Positions 44,077-51,185 of a stretch of 64,000 bases of DNA are shown piece by piece (the first letter of the stretch is position 1; the number at the start of each line of letters is the position of its first letter). Source of the stretch: Cloacibacterium caeni (lineage in GTDB: Bacteria > Bacteroidota > Bacteroidia > Flavobacteriales > Weeksellaceae). The position numbers and the translations under genes are program-made. The notes beneath the pieces are model-generated. The model ran no database searches. It saw nothing but the letters and a program-made list of their open reading frames with translations, and had not been told where the DNA came from. The DNA is taken from contig NZ_OU015321.1 of the NCBI RefSeq assembly GCF_907163105.1, forward strand, positions 1,612,001 to 1,676,000. Reading direction: 5' to 3'.

Positions 44077-44547
44077 ATGAAAAAAATAATTTTATTTTTC
44101 ACCATCTTTTCATTCGCTTTTTCATTCGCTCAAAAAACGAATACTAGAGATTACGAAGACATTAATGCAAAACTAGACCGACTTTTACGCGAAAGAGAAG
44201 TAGAAAAAAGAGTACTGAATGTAAATTTAGAAGGCAAAACCTTTGTCCTGATTCAAAATAAAGGAACTTTGGTATACAAATACGTTGTGAGTTTTTTAGC
44301 TGATAAAAACATCAACATTATAGAGCTCATCAACGATACTTCTGCTCAGAGCAAAACAACAAAACTGTATTCTGGAGATTTCATTAGAAATAACAATTAC
44401 ATTTCTGCAAGAGCAGACGTTTTAGAAGGTCAAAAAATTGGCATTCCGCTTACGTACAATTTCATGATTCAAGAAAGAGACGGTATTCTTTTCTTAATCA
44501 ATATAAACAACAATGAAAAGTGGATTGACACTGCTTTGGTAAAATAA
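44077..44547 (+). CDS. Secreted hypothetical protein
   Basis: 156 aa with a signal peptide (MKKIILFFTIFSFAFSFAQ). The mature part starts with a charged helix (DYEDINAKLDRLLREREVEKR) and continues as beta strands (NLEGKTFVLIQNKGTLVYKYVVSF). No family recognised. It sits 21 nt after hpd, so probably cotranscribed with it, and is followed by a terminator before fahA. Confidence 0.75.
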   Translation: MKKIILFFTIFSFAFSFAQKTNTRDYEDINAKLDRLLREREVEKRVLNVNLEGKTFVLIQNKGTLVYKYVVSFLADKNINIIELINDTSAQSKTTKLYSGDFIRNNNYISARADVLEGQKIGIPLTYNFMIQERDGILFLININNNEKWIDTALVK

Positions 44548-44564
44548 AAAAACAATGAAATATT

Positions 44565-44595
44565 GCCCGAAATTCTTTTGTTTTCGGGCTTTTTT
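44565..44595 (+). terminator. Terminator before fahA
   Basis: GCCCGAAA/TTTCGGGC hairpin with T6 following. Confidence 0.82.
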
Positions 44596-44620
44596 ATATC
44601 TTTAAAACAAATTTTAAGAC

Positions 44621-45868
44621 ATGAAATCTTTTATAAATTATCCACAAAACTCAGATTTTTCTATTCATAATATTCCTTTTGGTGTAGCGGTTTTTAACAG
44701 AGAATACATCGCTTGTTGTACCAGAATTGGCGATTTGGTGATAGACCTCGCTACTTTATACGATTATGGATTTTTTGACGAAATAGAAGGGCTAAATGAA
44801 AACGTTTTCGAAGCATACACGCTCAATGAATTTATAGAACTCGGAAAACCGGTAACCAATGCTGTTCGTTTAAAAATTCAGGAACTTTTATTAGAAGGTT
44901 CATCGCTTTCTCATGACGAAAAAACCATAGAAGAATGTTTCTATGATTTAGATAAAGTACAAATGATGATGCCACTTCACGTACAGAATTACACAGATTT
45001 TTACAGCAGCATAGAACACGCTACCAATGTGGGAAAAATGTTTCGTGACCCTGCAAATGCATTGCTCCCGAATTGGAAACATTTACCGGTAGGTTATCAC
45101 GGTCGTGCTTCGTCTATCGTGGTTTCGGGAATTAATTTTCACAGACCAAAAGGTCAAATGAAACTTGCAGATGCAGAAAAACCGATTTTCGGTGCTTCAA
45201 AACAATTGGATTTTGAGTTAGAAATGGCTTTTGTATTGAATAAAAATACAGAAATTGGCGAAAGCATTTCTACCCAAGAAGCCGAAGATGTAATATTTGG
45301 AATGGTGATTTTCAACGATTGGAGTGCTAGAGACATTCAGAGTTGGGAATATGTTCCTCTTGGTCCGTTTTTAGGGAAAAATTTCTGTTCGTCTATTTCA
45401 CCTTGGGTGGTGACTTTAGAAGCATTAGAACCATTTAGAACTGCATCACCAAAGCAAGAACCTGAAGTTCTAGATTATCTGAAATTTGAAGGAGATAAAA
45501 ATTTCGATATTAACCTAGAAGTGTATTTGCAACCAGAAAACGGCGAAGAAAACCTAATTTGCCAAAGCAATTACAAATACATGTACTGGAATATGACGCA
45601 ACAATTGGCACATCACACCATCAATGGTTGTAATGTGGAAGTTGGCGATTTATATGCTTCTGGAACTATTTCTGGAAGTGAACCGAATAGTTTTGGTTCT
45701 ATGCTAGAATTGACTTGGCGCGGACAAAACCCGCTAAAACTTTCAGATGGAACTGAAAGAAAATTTATAGAAGACCACGACACCATCATTATGAGAGGTT
45801 TCTCTGAAAAAGACGGAATAAGAGTAGGTTTCGGAGAAGTAAGAGGGAAAGTTTTGCCAGCTAAGTAA
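44621..45868 (+). CDS. fahA: Fumarylacetoacetase
   Basis: 415 aa. Hydrolyses fumarylacetoacetate to fumarate and acetoacetate. N-terminal domain (FSIHNIPFGVAVFN), then the catalytic core: YTDFYSSIEHATNVGKMFR, LLPNWKHLPVGYHGRASSIVVSG, GASKQLDFELEMAFVLN (metal-binding Glu), NDWSARDIQSWEYVPLGPFLGKNF and GTISGSEPNSFGSMLELTW. Maleylacetoacetate isomerase, the missing step, is not in the window. Confidence 0.96.
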   Translation: MKSFINYPQNSDFSIHNIPFGVAVFNREYIACCTRIGDLVIDLATLYDYGFFDEIEGLNENVFEAYTLNEFIELGKPVTNAVRLKIQELLLEGSSLSHDEKTIEECFYDLDKVQMMMPLHVQNYTDFYSSIEHATNVGKMFRDPANALLPNWKHLPVGYHGRASSIVVSGINFHRPKGQMKLADAEKPIFGASKQLDFELEMAFVLNKNTEIGESISTQEAEDVIFGMVIFNDWSARDIQSWEYVPLGPFLGKNFCSSISPWVVTLEALEPFRTASPKQEPEVLDYLKFEGDKNFDINLEVYLQPENGEENLICQSNYKYMYWNMTQQLAHHTINGCNVEVGDLYASGTISGSEPNSFGSMLELTWRGQNPLKLSDGTERKFIEDHDTIIMRGFSEKDGIRVGFGEVRGKVLPAK

Positions 45869-45876
45869 AGTTTTCT

Positions 45877-46370
45877 AACACATAAGTCACATTAGTTTAA
45901 GATAAATAATTGAGAATATGTAGAACACATTAAGCTTTGGAAGCTACATTTTCAAAATGAAAAAATAAATGATTTACATTTAAATGTCATTAACAAAGTG
46001 AAAAATTTAACACATAAGTCACATCAGATTAAGAAAAATGATTGAAAATAATTAGAACACATAAAGCTTTAAAAGCTATATTTTCAAAGTGAAAAAATAA
46101 ATGATTTACATTTAAATGTCATTAACAAAGTGAAAAATTTAACACATAAGTCACATCAGATATACATAAATAATTGAGAATATGTAGAACACATGAGGCT
46201 TTGAAAACGATATTTTCAAAATGAAAAAATAAATGATTTACATTTAAATGTCATTAACAAAGTGAAAAATTTAACACATAAGTCACATCAGATTAAGAAA
46301 AATGATTGAAAATAATTAGAACACATAAGGCTTTGAAAGCTATATTTTCAAAGTGAAAAACTAAACTAAA
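45877..46370. repeat. 132-bp tandem repeats, 3.75 copies
   Basis: Copies begin at 45877, 46009, 46141 and 46273 (exact period 132); the last is cut at 46370 by the start codon of the next gene. Each begins AACACATAAGTCACAT and contains AGAACACAT and the palindrome ACATTTAAATGT. Copies differ at a few positions. There are no unique spacers, so it is not a CRISPR array. Confidence 0.92.
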
Positions 46371-46784
46371 ATGCTAATAACCCAAAAAATAATAAATGAA
46401 CTCACCTATAACATTATTGGTGCTTGTATAGAAGTTCACAAATTAGTAGGCCCCGGTTTGTATGAAGCAGTATACCATAAATGCCTTGAAAAAGAATTTA
46501 CTTTAAGAAATATAAGTTTCAAATCAGAGTTAGAAATTCCTTTTAATTATAAAGGAGAACAAATTGATTGCAAGGTGAAATGTGACTTTTTAATTGAAAA
46601 TTTAATTGTATTAGAATTAAAATCCGTGAATGACATTCATAATATTCATAAGGCACAAACCATGAATTATATGAACTTATTACAAGTTCCTAAAGCAATA
46701 TTAGTTAATTTTAATGTTTACAATTTATATAACGAAGGAACGGAAACTTTTGTTAGTAGAAATTTTGAAAATTTACCTAAATGA
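46371..46784 (+). CDS. GxxExxY protein (PD-(D/E)xK_3 nuclease fold)
   Basis: 137 aa. The family signature is clear: IIGACIEVHKLVGPGLYEAVYHKCLEKEF (GPGLYEAVY), followed by LEIPFNYKGEQIDCKVKCDFLIENLIVLELKSV (D...ELK, the PD-ExK-like core) and HKAQTMNYMNLL. Members are nuclease-fold proteins of unknown function, often scattered as lone genes. The start codon directly follows the last tandem repeat, and an inverted partial copy lies after its stop. Confidence 0.92.
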   Translation: MLITQKIINELTYNIIGACIEVHKLVGPGLYEAVYHKCLEKEFTLRNISFKSELEIPFNYKGEQIDCKVKCDFLIENLIVLELKSVNDIHNIHKAQTMNYMNLLQVPKAILVNFNVYNLYNEGTETFVSRNFENLPK

Positions 46785-46796
46785 AAATCTTTGATT

Positions 46797-46862
46797 TTCA
46801 ACTCATGTGTTCTAAATATTTTCAAAAAAGCTAAACTCTCGTATGACTAATGTGTTAAAATA
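46797..46862. repeat. Inverted partial copy of the 132-bp repeat
   Basis: Read on the minus strand it gives TTTAACACATTAGTCA, then TTGAAAATATTTAGAACACAT and GAG. This matches the first ~60 nt of the repeat unit at similar spacing (52 against 54 nt between the two ACACAT motifs). It lies just after the GxxExxY stop codon, opposite in orientation to the array before it. Confidence 0.6.
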
Positions 46863-46875
46863 GAAATTAATAGAA

Positions 46876-47697
46876 ATGAAAACAATCAATCCATCAGAAC
46901 TGTCGCCTATGCAAGTGCAAATGATTTTGCAAACGGCTGTTTCTCCGAGACCTATTGCACTGGCTTCTACCATAGACAAAAACGGAAATGTAAACCTTTC
47001 ACCGTTTAGTTTTTTTAATTTATTCAGTTCTAATCCGCCAATTTTAATTTTTTCTCCAGCCAGAAGAGTTCGAGATAATTCTACAAAAGACACGCTTCAT
47101 AATGTGCTAGAAGTTCCAGAAGTGGTGATCGGAAACGTGAATTTTGACATGGTTCAGCAAGTTTCTCTTTCATCTACAGAATATGAAACAGGTGTAGATG
47201 AATTTGTTAAATCTGGATTAACTAAAAAACCAGCAGAATTGGTAAAACCACCACTCATTGCAGAATCACCAGTGAATTTTGAATGCAAAGTCATCGAAGT
47301 AAAACCACTTGGAAACGAAGGTGGCGCTGGAAATTTAGTCATCTGTGAGGTTTTAAAAATTCATATTAAAGAAGAGTTTTTAAATGAAGAAGGAAACCTA
47401 GATCAGAAAAAACTAGATTTGGTTTCTAGACTAGGCGGAAATTGGTACGGAAGAACAACTGCAGAAACACTATTCGAAGTTCCAAAACCATTGGTAACCA
47501 AAGGAATTGGCTTTGATCAATTGCCTTCAGAAATTAAAAATTCTAGTGTTTTTACAGGAAATGATTTAGGAATGCTAGCAAACGTAGAGCAACTACCTGA
47601 AGGAAATTTCACAGCAGATGAAAATTTACATCTAGAAGCGCAAAAACTGCTTTTAGAAGGCAAAATAAAGGAAGCTTGGAAGATTTTGAATATTTAA
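46876..47697 (+). CDS. Flavin reductase-like FMN-binding split-barrel protein
   Basis: 273 aa. N-terminal split barrel of the flavin reductase/flavoredoxin type (ILQTAVSPRPIALASTIDKNGNVNLSPFSFFNLFSSNPPILIFSPA), with an extra C-terminal segment of about 70 residues (FDQLPSEIKNSSVFTGNDLGMLANVEQLPEG). Genes of this family are frequently next to hmgA/hpd in flavobacteria, so a link to the tyrosine pathway is likely but not proven. Confidence 0.85.
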   Translation: MKTINPSELSPMQVQMILQTAVSPRPIALASTIDKNGNVNLSPFSFFNLFSSNPPILIFSPARRVRDNSTKDTLHNVLEVPEVVIGNVNFDMVQQVSLSSTEYETGVDEFVKSGLTKKPAELVKPPLIAESPVNFECKVIEVKPLGNEGGAGNLVICEVLKIHIKEEFLNEEGNLDQKKLDLVSRLGGNWYGRTTAETLFEVPKPLVTKGIGFDQLPSEIKNSSVFTGNDLGMLANVEQLPEGNFTADENLHLEAQKLLLEGKIKEAWKILNI

Positions 47698-47956
47698 TAT
47701 TCTTTTCCTTGATGAAAAGAATCAAAAATCAAGACTTCACTTTCTTCGGCTAAAAAAGAATTTAAAATTCTAAAATCCCTGAAACTCTCTCGTCATTCTG
47801 ACGAGTTCAAACAATAGGAATTTTTAAACGAATTTTGAATTCTTTTTTTTAACGCCTCCGAAACTGAGGTCATTTAAAAAAATCTTCGATTTTTAAAATA
47901 AAGTATTTCCTTTGTCATTCTGTAAGAATCTAACCCTTGGAAGTTTATGACTCTAT

Positions 47957-48790
47957 TTACTTTTTCAAAAATTTAATACAATCATTCACTACAGCATTCA
48001 GCAAAGTAGGTAATTTAAAATCTAACCACGGTTCTTTGGCTCCAAAAGTATGATTGCCTTTTTTCACCAGAATTAAATCTGAGTTTCCTGCCAAAGAATG
48101 TAAATTTTCGGCAGCAGAATACGGAACTGCTTCATCTTCTGAACCGTGAATAATTAAGAAATTTCCTTTAAAATTTTTAACAGCATTTTCTACAGAAAAT
48201 CTATCTTCGTTTGCTAAGTAATCTTCTAAAAACTGAATATCATGAGGCATTTGTTGCTTGGTTCGGCTGTTGTAATTATAGTTAACACCTTGATTTTTCC
48301 ATTCTTCTAATTTTTCACCAACAGGAAATCTATTCAGCGTGTCTACACTTGCTAATGTGATGAGGCTTTTGATTTTAGAATTTTCAGTAGCAGAAACAAT
48401 GGAAATACCGCCACCTCTAGAATGCCCGATTAAGGTAATATTTTCCGCATCTACTCGATTATCTTTGCTAAAATATTCTATTACGAAATTTAAATCACTC
48501 AATTCCTTAGAATAATTATTTTGTGCGAAACTTTCTAAATCTGCAAAATCACTTGGATTCTCAAGCGAAGTTCCATTGTGCGAGAAATTAAATTTCACGA
48601 AATAAAATCCGTTTTTAGCAAACTTTTCCGCCATCAAATTCCAAGCACCCCAATCTTTATAACCTTTGTAACCATGAGCAAAAATTACGAGTGGTAATTT
48701 CTCTTCTTTTTCTGGAACAAAAGCATCAGCCAAAAAAGGTTTGGTTGTAGGATTTTCTAAAACGATATTTTTTTCTGTAGTAAATTTCAT
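47957..48790 (-). CDS. Alpha/beta hydrolase (dienelactone hydrolase-like)
   Basis: 277 aa, no signal peptide. Fold and catalytic residues: VIFAHGYKGYKDWGAW oxyanion region, GHSRGGGISI nucleophile Ser, IHGSEDEAVPY acid, KKGNHTFGA His. Similar to short-chain esterases or peptidases of the DLH/BAAT-like group. Substrate unknown. A dispersed hairpin element (48819-48875) separates it from the M13 peptidase terminator. Confidence 0.85.
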   Translation of the reverse strand: MKFTTEKNIVLENPTTKPFLADAFVPEKEEKLPLVIFAHGYKGYKDWGAWNLMAEKFAKNGFYFVKFNFSHNGTSLENPSDFADLESFAQNNYSKELSDLNFVIEYFSKDNRVDAENITLIGHSRGGGISIVSATENSKIKSLITLASVDTLNRFPVGEKLEEWKNQGVNYNYNSRTKQQMPHDIQFLEDYLANEDRFSVENAVKNFKGNFLIIHGSEDEAVPYSAAENLHSLAGNSDLILVKKGNHTFGAKEPWLDFKLPTLLNAVVNDCIKFLKK

Positions 48791-48818
48791 AGTTGTAAAT
48801 TTATAAAAATATGAAGCA

Positions 48819-48875
48819 ACACCCCGTCAAAATTTTGTCAAATTTTGCCAACCTCTCTAAAAGAGGGGAATAAAA
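48819..48875. repeat. Dispersed hairpin element (ACACCCCGTC type), copy 2
   Basis: Begins ACACCCCGTCAAAATT and ends CTCTAAAAGAGGGGAATAAA, matching copy 1 at 24394-24446. The central hairpin has diverged. Confidence 0.65.
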
Positions 48876-48899
48876 AAACCACCGAAATTTCGGTGGTTT
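48876..48899 (-). terminator. Terminator of the first M13 peptidase gene
   Basis: AAACCACCGAAA/TTTCGGTGGTTT perfect stem with T residues following on the minus strand. Confidence 0.85.
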
Positions 48900-48914
48900 G
48901 ATGATTTGTATTGA

Positions 48915-50939
48915 TTACCAGATTTTAATTCTGTCTTCTGGTTTTTTGTAATGTTTGTCGCCTTCTTTTACACCAAATGCTTTATACCAAGCTTCTGTGT
49001 TTACTAGCGGACCAACTGCTCTGTACATTCCTGGAGAGTGCGGGTCTGTTTTCACTTGGTTGATGTAGAATTTCTCGGTTCCTTTGGTTCTCCAAACGGT
49101 TGCCCAGCTTAAGAAAAATCTTTGATTTTGGTCGAATCCACTGATTTTACCTGGATTTCCTTTGTCTTTAAGGTACATTTGAAGTGCATCAAAAGCGATA
49201 TTTACACCACCTAAATCTGCAATATTTTCGCCCATGGTAAATTTACCGTTTACAAAACTACCTTTTACCGGTTCGTAAGCAGAATATTGAGCATCTAACT
49301 TCGCTGTAGCTGCTTCAAATTTCTTTCTGTCTTCGTCTGTCCACCAATTGTTAAGGTTTCCATCTCCGTCAAATCTAGAACCACCATCGTCAAATCCGTG
49401 AGAAATTTCGTGACCGATTACCGCTCCAATTCCTCCAAAATTTACCGCAGGATCTGCTTTGAAATCAAAGAAAGGCGCTTGTAAAATTCCAGCAGGGAAA
49501 ACAATTTCGTTATTAGAAGCACTGTAATATGCGTTTACGGTTTGAGGAGTCATTCCCCATTTTGTTTTATCTACTTTTTTACCAATTTTTTCTAAATTTT
49601 TCTCATAATTCCAAGTCGTGATGTTTTGTCTGTTTTGGAAATATGAATCTGGACTTACCGTTAATTTAGAATAGTCTTCCCACTTATCTGGATAAGCGAT
49701 TTTCACTTTGAATTTTGATAATTTATCCAATGCTTTCACTTTAGTCTCATCACTCATCCAATCAAGGTTTGAGATATGGTCATGGTATGCTTTTTTAAGA
49801 TAATCTACCATAGTTACCATTTCTTCTTTGGCTTCTGCAGGGAAATATTTTTCTACATATAATTTACCGAAAGCTTCACCCAAAATACCATTTACTACTT
49901 CTAGTCCACGCTTGTTCATAGCACGTTGTTCTTTTTGACCTTGAAGGAATTTTCCGTAGAAATCAAAACGCATATCGTCTAGTTTTTTGTCTAAAACTCC
50001 TGCGTTTCCAGAAAGCATGTGGTATTTCATGTAATCTTTTAACAGAGGAAGATTCGCTTCGTTTACGAAAGCATCAAAGTTTTTAAAATATCCTAGTTCT
50101 CCTAGAATTACTCTATCAGTTTTTACGCCAACTTGATTTAGGTATCCTGCTAAATCTACATTTTTAACCAAACCAGAAAGTTCTGAAACAGTTTTAGGAT
50201 TGTAACGCTTATTAGCATCTCTTCCTTCTTCGTTGGTTAATAAAGTTTTTGCTAATCTCTTTTCTAAATCTACAATTTTTGTGGCAGTCTCATTTGCATT
50301 TTGATACCCCAAAACTGTCAACATGCTCGAAACATACTTGGTGTATTCTGCAAGGGTTTTTGCATTGGCTTCGTTTTCTTTTTGATAGTAATCTTTTCCT
50401 AAACCTAAAGCTGGACCGCCAAGATAAATCGCATTATCATTAGACGCTTTAAGGTCTGCTCCTACTCTCCACATATAGAAAATATTATCGCCATTTGGAG
50501 TAGCTTCTACCAAATATTTTTGTAAATCTGCTACCGTTTTAATAGCATCAATTTTCGCTAAATCTGCTTTTATTGGGTTAATTCCGTCTGCATTTCTCTT
50601 GTCCCAATTCATGAAAGAAGAATACAAATCTTGAATTTTTTTGCCTTCAGTTCCTTCTGCATATTTCTCCGTCAAAATATTATTCAAAATGGCTAAAGAG
50701 TTTTCATCTGTTTTCTCACGAAGTTCATTAAAACTTCCCCAACTTGCTTTGTCCGAAGGAATTTCTACTGTTTTTACCCAGTTTCCGTTTACATAAGTGA
50801 AGAAATCATCTTGTGGACGAACTGAAGTATCCATAAATTGAAGAGCAATTCCGTTTTCTGGTAATTGTTTTTGTGATGCACATGAACTTACTGTAAGTAC
50901 AGCAGCTGCAGCCATCACTAGAAAAGGTACCTTTTTCAT
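48915..50939 (-). CDS. M13-family zinc metallopeptidase lipoprotein (PepO-like)
   Basis: 674 aa. Lipobox SSC (Cys20) anchors it in the envelope. M13/neprilysin family: PQDDFFTYVNGNWVKT at the N-terminus, zinc motif HEISH (His510-His514) in GAVIGHEISHGFDDGG, ENIADLGG supplying the third ligand, and the C-terminal end YKKPEDRIKIW. It cleaves short peptides. A close paralogue lies immediately upstream. Its leader contains a 61-nt element shared with the DUF2807 gene (50964-51024). Confidence 0.94.
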   Translation of the reverse strand: MKKVPFLVMAAAAVLTVSSCASQKQLPENGIALQFMDTSVRPQDDFFTYVNGNWVKTVEIPSDKASWGSFNELREKTDENSLAILNNILTEKYAEGTEGKKIQDLYSSFMNWDKRNADGINPIKADLAKIDAIKTVADLQKYLVEATPNGDNIFYMWRVGADLKASNDNAIYLGGPALGLGKDYYQKENEANAKTLAEYTKYVSSMLTVLGYQNANETATKIVDLEKRLAKTLLTNEEGRDANKRYNPKTVSELSGLVKNVDLAGYLNQVGVKTDRVILGELGYFKNFDAFVNEANLPLLKDYMKYHMLSGNAGVLDKKLDDMRFDFYGKFLQGQKEQRAMNKRGLEVVNGILGEAFGKLYVEKYFPAEAKEEMVTMVDYLKKAYHDHISNLDWMSDETKVKALDKLSKFKVKIAYPDKWEDYSKLTVSPDSYFQNRQNITTWNYEKNLEKIGKKVDKTKWGMTPQTVNAYYSASNNEIVFPAGILQAPFFDFKADPAVNFGGIGAVIGHEISHGFDDGGSRFDGDGNLNNWWTDEDRKKFEAATAKLDAQYSAYEPVKGSFVNGKFTMGENIADLGGVNIAFDALQMYLKDKGNPGKISGFDQNQRFFLSWATVWRTKGTEKFYINQVKTDPHSPGMYRAVGPLVNTEAWYKAFGVKEGDKHYKKPEDRIKIW

Positions 50940-50963
50940 ATGAAGTTATTTATTATTTTTTTT

Positions 50964-51024
50964 AGGTCATATGCAATCGCTGAACATTCTTTGATGTTTG
51001 TATTTTTCAACATGGCGATTTCAT
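50964..51024 (-). promoter_or_regulatory. Conserved leader element, copy 1 (before an M13 peptidase gene)
   Basis: About 55 of 62 positions match the element at 54057-54118, same strand, 24 nt before the start codon. On the minus strand ATGAAATCGC and GCGATTGCAT close a 10-bp stem with one mismatch. Inside, ACAT-CAAAGA-AATGT-like pairing (ACAT/ATGT) can form a second hairpin. Likely a structured 5' UTR, though a DNA operator is possible. Confidence 0.6.
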
Positions 51025-51129
51025 ATATAGTTCATTATTAATTGTTCAAATTTAATAAAATCATCAGTTTTATTATGATTAGTTGATAAAAATTTGAATT
51101 TGTTTCAATAGACTTCATAAATAATAAAA

Positions 51130-51151
51130 AACCACAGAAAATTCTGTGGTT
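51130..51151 (-). terminator. Terminator between the two M13 genes
   Basis: AACCACAGAA/TTCTGTGGTT stem followed by T-rich DNA on the minus strand. Confidence 0.8.
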
Positions 51152-51185
51152 ATAAGGTTTTTTATGTTGAGAAAAATTTGGTTTC

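Noticed and set aside
45877-46370. CRISPR-like array
   Set aside because: The period is 132 nt with no unique spacers and no Cas genes nearby; it is a plain tandem repeat.
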